A stretch of 30,687 nt of DNA from Saccoglossus kowalevskii (GCF_000003605.2 NW_003146300.1:10089-40775), one strand, 5' to 3'; positions 1 to 11,300 are shown, counted from the stretch's first letter. Notes: generated from the sequence alone by a model not told the origin. Program-made: numbers and translations.

Positions 1-998
1 GCAAGTGGAAGCAGAATGGGTGGCAAATGAATGTGGACTGGGTGGCAAATGAAAGAAACTGGGTGGCAAATGAAAGCAGACTAGGTGGCAAGTGAAATGA
101 GACTGGGCGCAAGGGAAAGCAGACTGGGTGGCCAAAGAAAGCAGACTGGATGGCAAGTGGAGGCAGAATGGGTGGCAAATGAATGGGGACTGGGTGGCAA
201 GTGAAAGCAAACTGGGTGGCAAGTGAAAGCAAACTGGGTGGCAAGTGAAAGCAGACTGGATGGCAAAAGAAAGCAGACTGGATGGCAAGTGAAAGCAGAC
301 TGGGCGGCAAGTGAAAGCAGACTGGGTGGCAAGTGAAAGCAGACTGGGTGGCAAGTTAAAGGAGACTGGGTAGCAAGTGAAAGCAGACGGGGTGGCAAGT
401 GAAAAGAGAATGGGTAGCAATTGAAAGCAAACTGGGTGGCAAATGAAAGCAGACTGGGTTACAAGTGAAAGCAGACTGGATGGCAAGTGAAAGCAGACTG
501 GGTGGCAAGTTAAAGGAGACTGGGTGCCAAGTGAAAGCAGACGGGGTGGCAAGTGAAAAAAGAATGGGTGGCAAGTGAAAGGAGACTGGGTAGCAATTGA
601 AAGCAAACTGGGTGGCAAATGAAAGCAGACTGGGTTACAAGTGAAAGCAGACTGGATGGCAAGCGAAAGCAGGCCTGGTGGCAAGTGAAAGCATACAGGG
701 TGCCAAGTGAAAGCAGACTGGGTGGCAAGTGAAAGCAGACTGGGTGGCAAAAGAAAGCAGACTGGGTGGCAAGTGGGAGGCAGAATGGGTGGCAAATGAA
801 TGGGGACTGGGTGGCAAATGAAAGAAAACTGGGTGGCAAGAAAGCAAACTGGGTGGCAAGCGAAAGCAGACTGGATGGCAAAAGAAAGCAGACTGGGTGG
901 CAAGTGAAAGCAGACTGAGGGCCAAGTGAAAGCAGACTGGGTGCCAAGTGAAAGCAGACTGGGTGCCAAGTGAAAGCAGACTTGGTTGCAAGTGAAAT
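1..998. repeat. 22-bp minisatellite (left edge)
   Basis: Tandem repeat of a 22-bp unit close to GGTGGCAAGTGAAAGCAGAC plus TG, about 45 diverged copies, running off the left edge. There is higher-order structure: the variant TAGCAATTGA occurs at 415 and 591, which is 176 bp or eight units apart, followed by the same series of variants. Few stops occur on the minus strand, giving artefactual repeat-rich reading frames. It probably lies in an intron of the arrestin gene or just upstream of the visible exons. Confidence 0.95.
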
Positions 999-1910
999 GA
1001 AAATTTTATTAATTCTAGCTCAAGACTAAAACTCTGTTTGCTACCATAAGACAACATAAACATTTTGAGTATAGGACTCTGTGGAAAACCATTATAGTGT
1101 TGTTCCATAATTGTGTCAATGTTATAGTACAATACAGTTGATTTTATTTTATTGATTTCAACCTTAAAGCCTGGGCACATATTTTGCCACCTTTCCTTTT
1201 CCAGTACAAAACATAAAATATTCAGAAACTGTAGTTCTGTAATGGCAATTTAAATATTGCATGCACCTTAAACACCACAGCTACTGTGATTGGATGAATG
1301 GGTTTCACTGCTTTAAATTGTTATTTTACTATATGCAAATGAATGTAAGGAATAGGTAATGTGAAATAATTGTATAACTTTTATCTAATTCATGAAATGG
1401 TTAAATTGGTATATAACAATAATAGTGATTGAATATTATAAAGATGTTACCATAATTATTGCTAATGAATGTGGATACAATGTTACGTAATGTCCGAATG
1501 CTACACTGTATTATCACTGGTTTCTAACCTCAATAGCATTCTGATCTGTTTGTTTGGTCATCATTCATGCTTAAAAAATCCAGTAATGACAGGTAGAAAA
1601 TGAACAAAAAAGGTCAGAATATACGCAAAATAAATCCCAATATGTTTGATCTATAACAAGGTTGTATTTACTGCATGAATAATGAGACAGTGTGAATATA
1701 ACTGTCACATGTATGGTAATAATATATTCATTTTTCTCTGTATCAAAGTTGAATAAATCTTTCAGACTGCAGGTACACCAGAAAGGAAGGCAGGCTCTTT
1801 CCAAACTAACAAATCACTTTTTCTGACACTTTTCTGATCTTTTATTTATAGCATTGCTCTCTAACTATAATAATTATTAATTTAATGTATTTAATTTGTC
1901 TCTTTCATAG
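999..1910 (+). other. Arrestin-gene intron, no exon seen
   Basis: AT-rich, CpG-poor DNA ending in the acceptor TCTTTCATAG at 1901-1910. I looked for the preceding arrestin exon, which should encode the end of the first arrestin sheet, and found no matching segment. The N-terminal exons therefore lie upstream of the window. Confidence 0.6.
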
Positions 1911-1989
1911 ATGAAAATGAGGAAGGAACCAATCCAACGTTGCGAGCTGGACGACACGAGCTGTCTTTTCGATTTCAGATCCCGATGGG
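1911..1989 (+). CDS. ARRDC3-like: ARRDC exon a (Arrestin_N, part)
   Basis: 79 nt between TTTCATAG and the donor GTGAGT at 1990. It enters after the first base of a codon and encodes ENEEGTNPTLRAGRHELSF and onward to IPM; the last two bases share a codon with the next exon. GRHE(L/F)xFxF is a conserved alpha-arrestin motif. Confidence 0.9.
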
Positions 1990-4900
1990 GTGAGTATATG
2001 ATATAGCTGTATTTTCTTCTTTTATCTCTGAATGGTTATTTTTCCAGTAGTATTCTTTCAAAGGCTGTTTTTCCAGCATTACACTTTAGAAGACTGTTTT
2101 TTTTCAGCCTTTATAATCATTGGAAGGCTGGTTTTCCAGCAGCAATCTATTGTAGTTGTCTCTGGAAGGCTGGATTTCCAGCATATTCTCTGGAAGATTC
2201 AATTTCATGCTTTAATCTCTGATGGCTAGATTTGCAGTATTAATCTCTGGAAGGCAAGATTTTTGACTGGTCTTACTATTCAAAAAAAGAGTAAAAGAAA
2301 AATTAGTGACATTAAAAGCATTGTATGTTTAATCTCGACTGTGCACAGATTTATATTAACTAGTAAACCCAATCTGTATTGAAATACAACCACATTGCTA
2401 GCAGCTGCAATGTAACTAATTAACTGTGATGGAAAGTAGTGATACCTGCACTGTTGTCATAGTGATGGCAAGTAATATAAACCTCTTGATTATATAGGCC
2501 ATCTTCAAGTGACTGAAATTTATAGTTTTATACACATAAGTGTATTTAGTTGTAATTGAAACTGGATTGGTATATGATCAGAGATACACGGTGCTAGTCT
2601 GATGAGGTTGAGGTGGTAGATTGGATAAGTGCTATACATGTAATCAAACAGATGATTAAGTACCTCTTCCAGTACAGAATGTGGATTCAATTTACTTATT
2701 GTCTTTTTACAGACGAGTGGCAACTTCCTTTGAAGGCAAATATGGAAGAGTAAGATATTGGTTGAAAGCTGAAATTGACAAACCATGGGCTTTTAATAGC
2801 CGTACTAAAAAGGCTTTTACTGTAATTGATCATATTGATATTAATACGCCGTCATTGATGGTGAGTATCAATGGTTGATGAGATCCGCTAGCCTTGTTCA
2901 ATATTAATTATAGACATATGATTATACAGCTGTCAAATATGAATATTGTGCATATATGAAGATTTGAAATTGGTGTTTGTCAGGTTGTCAAGAACAACCC
3001 CATTTGCCATTGGACAACCAGATCTTGATTGGCTGTGCATTGGACAACCAGATCTTGATTGGCTGTGCATTGGACAACCAGATCTTGATTGGCTGTGCAT
3101 TGGACAACCAGATCTTGATTGGCTGTGCATTGGACAACCAGATCTTGATTGGCTGTGCATTGGACAACCAGATCTTGATTGGCTGTGCATTGGACAACCA
3201 GATCTTGATTGGCTGTGCATTGGACAACCAGATCTTGATTGGCTGTGCATTGGACAACCAGATCTTGATTGGCTGTGCATTGGACAACCAGATCTTGATT
3301 GGCTGTGCATTGGACAACCAGATCTTGATTGGCTGTGCATTGGACAACCAGATCTTGATTGGCTGTGCATTGGACAACCAGATCTTGATTGGCTGTGCAT
3401 TGGACAAATTGTCGACTCTTGTGTGCGAAGCACACAATGGGTGTCTTTGCGGTAAGTGTGTCTGTGTATTTGTCTGTCTGTGTGTGCGTCTGTTCCACTG
3501 ATATCTCAAGAATCAATTATCAGATTTCAATGAAACTTGGTGTATATTTGCTCTGGGTTAATGCTCAGACCTGATTATTTTTTGGTTGAAATCTGTGCAT
3601 ATTAATTACTTGTTATTAGTTTCATGTGTATTCCTTAATAATATGCATAACTGTAATGTACTAAGTACTGTTGAAGATAGGGACAAGCTATATGAATAAA
3701 ATATGACCTCATCATATATGGTCATTATTTCATTAAATATTTATAATTGTTAAACCATAGCTACTTGGAACCATCCTGATTATTGCTTGCAGTTATATTT
3801 TTAAATACTGTATTTGCTCTATTAGAAGCATGTTAGAAGTGCTTTGTGTGAAAATATAGTACAAAATGAATCATATTTCAATGATTTTGCATGCACTAAA
3901 CACAATTTTTGCTTAATGTGTATTGTAGATGTGTATATAATACAGTATTTGTACTTCATGCCTCCAATACCTTCAGCACACAGGAGTTCTTTCTAAGTTT
4001 TCTTTCTTCAATTTTTTTTTTTAGAAATCAAAATTTGTATATGCAACATTTCAATATTTGTAGTCTATTGCAGTATTATTTTACTGGAAAAAAGTTCAAT
4101 TTTAAACTTTTTGTCAATAGTGAAATTCATTGTATGTGTCTTACAAGCAGCAGCATCAAAATGTGTTTACTTATGAATTTTTTGAAACAATACTTTTGCT
4201 AAAAATATTTAGAATTCTTTTTTTTTTTCAAATCTTTCCTTGTATCACCATTCAATATTTGCCTACCCTTACAGTTAAATGTGCAAAATAATAATAGAGG
4301 GCGCCATACTGTAGATTGAGAACTACCGGCATGCTGAAATGTGTGCTGACACTATTTGAATCTATTGAATACAGCAAGGGTTCTGACATGTCAACCTATT
4401 GTATTAGTTATCTCGCATGTTTTGTTTTTTCAAAACACTTGATTTGAAAAAGTTTCACTATATGTTATTTACAGACACCTGTTGGAGGAGAAAAAGAGAA
4501 AACCGTGTGTTGCTGGTTTTGTACTTCAGGTCCGATAACCATGAATGCCCGTACTGACAGAAAAGGATACTGCCCAGGTTATTCAATTTATTATTTACTT
4601 CCTACCAAATAATCACAAGGTCTTGGTCTTTTGTAATAATGTAAATGTAAAAAAAAAGAATAATGTAAATTGACATACTGTAGTTTCCAGCAATTCCAAA
4701 GAAACATACACCCCATTTTTTTCATTTCTCTCTGATCGCTTATCAAAACACAAGCTGACAGTGTGTCAACATCTGTTGAATACTAATTGGTGATGTCAGA
4801 GAACACAATGTGATTTTCACAATTAAGATATTTTGGAATTGCTTTTGGTGGCATGCATAGTTGTGTTGTATGGACGGTAAAATTTAAGTTTGTGACACAT

Positions 4901-7900
4901 GTTTTAAAACCAAATGCTTGACACTTTTTTGTAACTTTTTTTCTCTATAATCAGGGGAATCCATTGCAATAATTGCAGAATTTGAAAACTATTCCACCAG
5001 GAGGATTACACCGAAAGCTATGCTCTTTCAACGTACTGTATTTTATGCTGGGGGAAAGTCGCGTTCTGTTCGGAACAGTGTGGCCAGTGTTCAGGGGGAG
5101 GTGATACCAGCTGGCAGAATGGCCAGGTGGGATAATAAGCTGTTGAAAATACCTGCTGTTACTCCCTCACTGATAAACTGTGGAATTATAAAAGTGGAAT
5201 ACATTTTAACAGTAAGTGTTGTATTACAACCTTGTATTTCACATCAAGATATTTTCACTGCACAAGTTTTCTATCATTTTCACTTAAATTTCATCAGTCA
5301 AATTGCATGTAAAAAAATGCTTTATTTAATCATTACTATCATTACAGTAAATATTATTCTGACTAGAATTGTGACTGTGACTTAAAAAACTACTCACTGG
5401 TCAGTGCTTTAAGGTAGCTTTAATTAGTCTGTTCATTTCAAACCAGTGCCCCTGCTTCTATGATGTGACTATGCTCTAACAGTGGTATTTCAATACATTT
5501 TGTATTTGCTCTTTAACAGTGTCTCTATAGTCAAAATATGTTATATTTTAATAAACCCAGCAAACAAGAAATGCAATTGATAGAGCCAATATTATTGTAC
5601 ACTAAGATCAATTACAAGTATCTCATTGTTTTTTTTTTCAGATTTATTTAGATATTTCTGGTGCTATGAATCTTTACCTCCATCTACCAATAGTTGTAGG
5701 TACTGTGCCACTTAGAGCACCTCCATACAGCCAGTTTGATCCATTAGCTACCTTAGGAGATGTCTTTCTTCATCTTGCCGAGAGAAATAGAATTCCACCT
5801 CCTCCTCCTGTTGCTCCAGTACTTCCACCACTCAATGAAGGTAAGCATATATATATATATGCATAAAATTGGTTACCATGGTTATGAAATAATGCAGGGC
5901 TCGAATGTCACTCATTTGCAGTTGAATGTTAAAAGCAAGTAAAATGTGGTCCAAAAGTTCTGAGTGAAATGTAATGATAGCTCATCATTTCTTTGAACCT
6001 GCACTAAAAAACGTTTTCTTAAACTTCCAGCACCTCCTAGTTACGCAGAATGTGTTTTTGGTGCCACAGATATTAGAGACAGTGAAGATAACCAGTATAC
6101 AATTGGAGATACAATGTTTACACCCATGTACACCTATGTGCATGACTACAGGTTTATTCCACCTGTACCCCCACCAGAATATTCTAGGGTAAGAATACGA
6201 ATAAGTATTAAAACACATCTAACACACATTGTTAACTTTTCTGATGCATCCATGAATAAACAGAAAATGGGATTCTCTAGGGACTGGTGGATCATATTTT
6301 ATTAATCACAGTAATTTCCAAGATAATTAACTAACTATAATAGCCTGCATCAATATAACTATGCAATCTGAACCTGGTAATTAACTTAATCTTTGGAAGG
6401 TATATACTTAGTAATAGTGATTGATACTCAAGTTTTCTCACATGCAGTGATAAAAATAAAATAAATTTTACAGGGATTTGATTAAAAACCATCAATATGT
6501 TTATAACCAAGGACGTATGAGATAAGGGCACTCAACTGATGAGTCATGGGATGAAGATCCTAATCTTGAAGTCACATGACTTGAGATGATAACAAATCAT
6601 GTATATTTATAGAAATACTGAGTGTGTCTATGAATACGTTTTTCTTGTGTATTCTTTATTATTTGCAAAGCATGCATTTTGTGCTGGTGCTTTTTATTAC
6701 CTTCGCTGTTGACTTCGTCAAGCGAAGCTCATCATATGAGTGATTGTCCGGCGTCCGTGTCAATGTTTTACTATTTCGACTTCTTCTTGAAAACTACAAG
6801 CCTGAATGCTTTGATACTTGGTGTATATGTACCTTGGGTAGGCTTCTCTTAGATTTGTTCATTTCATGATGATATCTTCAATTCTCTAATTTTGATGAAT
6901 ATTTTTGTCATTTTTGGTAAAAAGTGATATTTTCGACTTCTTATTAAAAACTGCAAGTCCAATTGCTTTGATATTACATATATAGGTACTACATGTGGAC
7001 CTCTCTCAGATTTGTTCATTTCATGATGATATCTTTAATTCTCTAATTTTCATGAATATTTTTGTAATTTTTGGTAAAAAGTGATATTTTCAGCTTCTTG
7101 TTGAAAACCACAATCATTTATGGTGAAAAATTATATTTTTGAATTCTTGTTGAAAACAGCAAGTCTCATAGCATTGATACTATGCATATTGCATATCCAA
7201 TTGCTTTGATATTACATATATAGGTACAACATGTGGACCTCTCTCAGATTTGTTCATTTTGTGATAATATCTTCAATTCTATAATTTTGGTGAATATTTT
7301 TGTTATTTTTGGTAAAAAGTGATATTTCTTGTCCAATTGCTTTGATACTATACATATTGTTCATTTTCTAATGATATCTTTAGTTCTTTAATTGAAATGT
7401 GCATTGCTAACAGCAAAGCTATCTCAGCCAACTGGCTGCTTGTTGAATTCATTGATTACTTCTCTCATTTCTGGTTCCCTTTCCAAGCATCCAGGGTGTT
7501 CTGCAATGCCATTTGACTGAAATGTACATAAGATTGATGTACACATGGTAATGAGATCTCAATCCCATATCACTGCATAGACACATACCCTTGTCTTTTG
7601 TTATTGGTATAGCATACATGACATATATGTACATTACATGTAAATGTAGACCAAATTAACCTTTGGGTGATAGATGGTTGATTTATAATACAAATCTGCA
7701 TAAAGAAAACAAATTCTATTGGGGGAATTACGGAACCATCATATTTAAAAAAAAGATAAAAAACATGAACCAACTGAAAAAAGAAAAGCCCTTGAAAAAA
7801 TTATTGAAGATAATGAAAAAGTGAAAAAAATGAGACAAAACTCATTTTAGATACTAATTCTCAGAGTTACTGTAAATGTTTCTCATCTTGGGTAAGGTTT

Positions 7901-8043
7901 GAACTCTTTAATTACATCTTACCACATGCAAGACTTCCCTCTGCAAAGTATTCATTTGAGACTGTTCCATTTTGTTGCAGGTGGATCCGAACCAAATATC
8001 TATTCAAACTCAAACAGAAGACAACAGGGAACATTTCTCATGA
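1911..8043 (+). CDS. ARRDC3-like: Arrestin domain-containing protein 3-like (alpha-arrestin), 5'-partial
   Basis: Join 1911-1989, 2713-2860, 4475-4577, 4955-5211, 5642-5840, 6031-6188, 7981-8043; 334 residues are visible and all junctions are GT-AG and in frame. Alpha-arrestins are cytosolic/endosomal adaptors that bring NEDD4-family ubiquitin ligases to membrane proteins. Diagnostic segments are GRHELSFRFQIP and ATSFEGKYGRVRYWLKAEID (end of Arrestin_N), HIDINTPSL, CCWFCTSGPI (start of Arrestin_C), KGYCPGESI, and LLKIPAVTPSLINCGIIKVE. The tail has a proline run and two PPxY WW-binding motifs, PPSY (6033-6044) and PPEY (6171-6182), then VDPN before the stop. About 90-100 N-terminal residues are missing because the gene starts outside the window. 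It resembles ARRDC2/3/4 more than TXNIP, but an invertebrate gene may predate that split, so the symbol is approximate. Confidence 0.94.
2023..2270 (+). repeat. Degenerate ~29-bp intronic minisatellite with TTTCCAG cores
   Basis: About eight imperfect units of roughly 29 bp (spacing 28-42), of the form ATCTCTGGAAGGCTG then TTTTCCAGCAT. It starts 34 bases after the exon a donor. Acceptor-like CAG ends lie at about 2047, 2076, 2107, 2139, 2181 and 2237. Confidence 0.7.
2713..2860 (+). CDS. ARRDC3-like: ARRDC exon b (end of Arrestin_N)
   Basis: 148 nt between CTTTTTACAG and the donor GTGAGT. It encodes VATSFEGKYGRVRYWLKAEI and continues through KPW to HIDINTPSLM, the most conserved stretch of the alpha-arrestin N domain. 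It ends on a codon boundary. Confidence 0.95.
3009..3408. repeat. Perfect 30-bp tandem repeat, 13 copies plus 10 bases
   Basis: Thirteen copies of a 30-bp unit with no mismatch that I can see, then a 10-base partial copy, within the intron between arrestin exons b and c. The unit runs ATTGGACAACCAGATCTTGA then TTGGCTGTGC. It holds an AGATCT site and two ATTGG (inverted CCAAT) pentamers. Because 30 is divisible by 3 and the unit has no stop, several frames stay open on both strands; these are not genes. Confidence 0.98.
3409..3600 (+). repeat. Hairpin-headed dispersed repeat, copy 1
   Basis: Directly after the 30-bp array is a perfect hairpin, TTGTGTGC-GAA-GCACACAA (3419-3437). Then comes a TGTSTG-rich stretch and a segment (ATTTCAATGAAACTTGGTGT, 3523-3542) like one in the element at 6701-7440 (TTGATACTTGGTGTATATGT, 6809-6828). 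The shared order suggests one non-autonomous dispersed family. The right boundary is uncertain. Confidence 0.45.
3601..4474 (+). other. ARRDC intron b-c, remainder
   Basis: AT-rich, CpG-poor intron DNA with homopolymer T tracts. No exon, RNA gene or further repeat was recognised. It ends in the acceptor TTATTTACAG. Confidence 0.6.
4475..4577 (+). CDS. ARRDC3-like: ARRDC exon c (start of Arrestin_C)
   Basis: 103 nt encoding TPVGGEKEKTVCCWFCTSGP then ITMNARTDRKGYCP, plus one base of a shared glycine codon. CCWFCTSGP is a near-invariant signature of ARRDC2/3/4. The donor GTTATT is weak but gives the only in-frame join to the next exon. Confidence 0.93.
4955..5211 (+). CDS. ARRDC3-like: ARRDC exon d (Arrestin_C core)
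   Basis: 257 nt after TATAATCAG, ending before GTAAGT. It encodes GESIAIIAEFENYSTRRITP through MARWDNKLLKIPAVTPSLIN and VEYILT, the central strands of the second arrestin sheet. Confidence 0.94.
5642..5840 (+). CDS. ARRDC3-like: ARRDC exon e (end of Arrestin_C, linker)
   Basis: 199 nt. IYLDISGAMNLYLHLPIVVG closes the arrestin C domain. The rest begins the tail, including a five-proline run (IPPPPPVAPVLPPL). One base of the next codon lies in this exon. Confidence 0.93.
6031..6188 (+). CDS. ARRDC3-like: ARRDC exon f (PPxY tail)
   Basis: 158 nt holding both WW-domain ligands: PPSYAECVFG at the start and PPPEYSR at the end. The order PPSYAE...PPxYS...DPN matches vertebrate ARRDC3 tails. Confidence 0.93.
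6701..7440 (+). repeat. Hairpin-headed dispersed repeat, copy 2, internally repeated
   Basis: It starts with a hairpin at 6701-6727: CTTCGC pairs with GCGAAG, TTGAC with GTCAA, loop TTC. Three diverged internal repeats then share AGATTTGTTCATTT at 6851, 7008 and 7246, each followed by TCTAATTT-like and TTTTTGGTAAAAAGTGATAT segments. It ends near AGCCAACTGGCT. No coding capacity is seen. It lies in the last arrestin intron. Confidence 0.6.
7981..8043 (+). CDS. ARRDC3-like: ARRDC terminal exon
   Basis: After the acceptor TTTGTTGCAG (7971-7980) it encodes VDPNQISIQTQTEDNREHFS and a TGA stop (8041-8043). Joined to exon f it gives PPPEYSR-VDPNQ, as in alpha-arrestin C-termini. Confidence 0.88.
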   Translation: MDPNQISIQTQTEDNREHFS

Positions 8044-8093
8044 AACCAATGCTTTCTATTAGATTTTATTTTATGGGACCACTTATAAACAAA

Positions 8094-8303
8094 GATATTA
8101 CAGCGTTGTTAGTCACTTCATATATGGTCATGGAAGATATCACAGCGCTGTTAGTCACTCCAAATATGGTCATTGAAGATATCACAGCACTGTTAGTCAC
8201 TCCATATATGGTCATAGAAGATATCACAGCGCTGTAAGTCACTCCAAATATGGTCATTGAAGATATTACAGCGTTGTTAGTCACTCCAAATATGGTCATG
8301 GAA
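8094..8303 (+). repeat. Five 42-bp repeats with CArG-like boxes in the ARRDC 3' UTR
   Basis: Five 42-bp units start at 8094, 8136, 8178, 8220 and 8262, 51 bases after the stop codon. Units two to five carry CC(A/T)6GG: CCAAATATGG at 8160, 8244 and 8286, and CCATATATGG at 8202. Unit one has TCATATATGG at 8118. Both strands stay open over the repeat, which explains a 14-residue-periodic frame that is not a gene. Confidence 0.95.
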
Positions 8304-8320
8304 GAACTTTGTATTCCAAA

Positions 8321-8326
8321 AATAAA
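8321..8326 (+). terminator. Candidate poly(A) signal of ARRDC
   Basis: AATAAA about 280 bases after the stop codon, followed by a T-rich tract. A longer 3' UTR using a later signal, for example AATAAA at 12567-12572, is also possible. Confidence 0.45.
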
Positions 8327-8340
8327 ATCTATTTTTTTTT

Positions 8341-11300
8341 TTTTATCTCAAAATTTTATATTTGGGAATGCATCTAAATTAACTGGAATGACATGTGTAT
8401 TATGATAGTCTTACTTTACAGATAGTCTATATGATGAATTATTATTATTATTTTTTCAATATGCTTGGCCTCATTTCCTCTTTCACTGGTCTGGAAACTG
8501 TGAATATCACGATTAGTGCAGGTATCTGCAAAATGCTGTGATACATTAATTGTAAAATCCTGGAATCAGATTTTTTTGCATCAGGTTCATGTGATAGGCA
8601 GGTTTTGACACAGTCATTGTAATTTCATGTTACAAAATTGAATTTGTAGATGAGTGGTGAAAATGATGAAAAAAACTCCAGATAATCTTTATACAGGAGG
8701 GTATGTGAAGAATGAATTTGAGATGTTCACCATCACTAATTTTGTTTAATTTGAGTTTCACTGTTATTTATGCTATTAGATGTGCATATCCTAAAAATAC
8801 AACCAACATTTGAATTTATTAAAATGTAACTGGCTTTGTCTATAGACATCATTTATATAATCACATGCACTAATAATAGCGCAAATATGATATTATACAT
8901 GACTCATCATTTTATGGAGATCAAAATCAATCTAAAAAAAAAAGACTTATTGTGAGGCTGATCTATTAAAGGACTGTGGTTTGCATGTATGTTTGTTTTC
9001 ATATCTATGCTAATTAGCACTATAAATTTGTGTAACCATGGTGATTTAAACAAGGTGCGAGTCTCATTGAAACAATGCGCACAATCACAAATTCACAAAA
9101 TTCTTCATCAAATTTTCAAACTGTTTCTGAAACAAAGTGTGTTTACATGTGTGCTGTGAAATCCTCCATTACAAACATATCACTCAAAGTTATTACTTGG
9201 GGCAGTGAGGTTCCTGCTAAATGATGTGATGTAGATTCTGATGTTTCCAGATAAAGCTTCTAACTCAGAATATTTTCCAGAGTTAGATTTATTCTTATAA
9301 CATTTTGGTGCAGAGTGCTTCCAAAACAATGGAGATGATTGCTCACCACATCTGTCAATTGTATTGTCATATAAAGGTAACTTCTTAAGTAGATGTGGCT
9401 AGAAAAAAAAAAATTTCTTACTTTTTTTTAAAAAAGAAATCTGCTATTTCTGTCTTTTCTTACTGCCAATTTAAATGTTAAAAAATCAGAGCATATTTAT
9501 TCATGAAAAACAACCTTTTTTCAATATAAAAATGATATTTTCAAAGAATTTAAAAAGAGGCTCTTACAACTGGCTATTTCTGATACCCTGTTGTAATGTA
9601 GTTGCATTTAACCAACAGTTTTTGTAAATCAATTACTGTAAATGAATTAATTGTTCACTGGGTTTTAATTTTGCTATTTTTGCTGATAAGTAAAATCTGC
9701 TAAATCTATGTCAACATGTAAAATAACATTAACACTCATTGTTTCCTTCACAAAATAATGATTTTAAAACACAGTGAATATGCACAAAACATCAAAATAG
9801 TGAAATTAAACATTGGTGAAAATAAATTGTTTTACAGTATTGCGTAATTGATAGATGGTTTTGTCCTCTGAACCCTTGCATTTCCATCTTTTAATAGTGT
9901 TTAAACAAACTGAATATTCACGAAAAGAAACCTGTGAAATTATCAATGCTACTAATTGTCTGATACTCCGTGACATTTGTAAAAATTCATGTCAAGTTGT
10001 GGCAAAGTTTTTGTCTAAATTATCATAAATTCCTGTAGAGACAATTATGATTGAATTTTCAGCTTGGGATATGTAAAAATAAATGATTACATAATGCTTA
10101 ATTCAGTGTAATTTTCCCTCATTGAACACCCCATGTCTTGTTTATCTTGTTTATCTTGTTTATCTGTGAACATAAAATTTGTCATTACTTGTTCTATGAC
10201 CAGGAAATTCACAAATGTCTTAATTTGCTTTAAAATTATTCAATACCTGGCTTTCCTTGCAAAATATAGCAGACAATACTACTTTGAAGCAATTTCCACA
10301 ATGAATGCTGCATTGTGGGTATCGGTTGTTAATAATGTTGTCAGTTGGTTATATCTGAACAACCATGCCTTTTGAAACATTTATTTGTTCTGTCAAACAA
10401 TTTTGCACTTATTTTTTTTAAACTTTCTGAAAAAAATACTTAATGATAAAATGGACCAAAACAACAATTTTTTTTTATTTCACCTGTTTTAAAAGTTTTG
10501 ATGATTGAAAAAAGTCATGAATATTGAATTAATTAGTATTGTGCACATAATCCAGAGGCGATGTTGATGTTTTTTCACATATGATCAAGTGCACTTGAAT
10601 AACTAACACATGCTAGCTGTTACAAACCAGAAGTCAGGTCATCACAGTTTTGTTGTTTGAGACTAGGTTGAGTAAATACACATCCTTAAGGGCTTGCTGT
10701 TTATTACTGACTAGTCATTGTAGACACAGCTATCAAATTGAAAAAAAAAAAATGTGGATGACAATTTTGATGTTCAAAACAATATTTGTATGTACCGGAG
10801 AGTATTTTTAATTAGTGTATAAATGATCATATTATAAGAGGCTGAAAACTTGAAAACAGAGTTGTTATTACATATCTGCATGGTGTTGATTACTGTTTAC
10901 AAATCATGTCAGGTCTATATTATATTTACACAACTAGTAGATTATGTGGGTTTGCAGCTTCCCCTCTCACATGACATCCATTCTATATCAGTCAAACCAT
11001 TACTTGTAAAATAATAAATAAATCACACCTACATCCAACAAAATCGGTCATTTAAATTATAAATTCACTACAAGTCATTCTGTTTTACTAACATTTCTAT
11101 TAACTGACTAGACTTTGTTTTATTATTGATTATGGCTGCCTGTTATTTGCTGCAGACCCATCTATAGTAGTTTGTTATTTTACTTAAAACAGTATTCTTA
11201 TTGTATTTATTCTTACAACCTTTATTTCACTATTTCTTGATATTACCATTCTGTTTTTAGTTTATAGTTTAAACAGACAGTGTATTTTTTCTCAAGATGA

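Noticed and set aside
81-1180. Minus-strand Ser/Leu/Pro/Cys-rich frames over the 22-bp repeat
   Set aside because: Low-complexity translation of a minisatellite in changing frames with indels; no start context or domain.
3009-3408. CRISPR-like array of identical 30-bp repeats
   Set aside because: Repeats are directly adjacent with no spacers, inside an intron of an animal gene; this is a plain minisatellite.
2933-3516. Several 166-178 residue repeat proteins on both strands over the 30-bp array
   Set aside because: They arise because the unit length is divisible by 3 and lacks stops; they lie within an arrestin intron and have no independent coding evidence.
5985-6218. Minus-strand frame opposite arrestin exon f
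   Set aside because: Shadow of the well-supported + strand exon.
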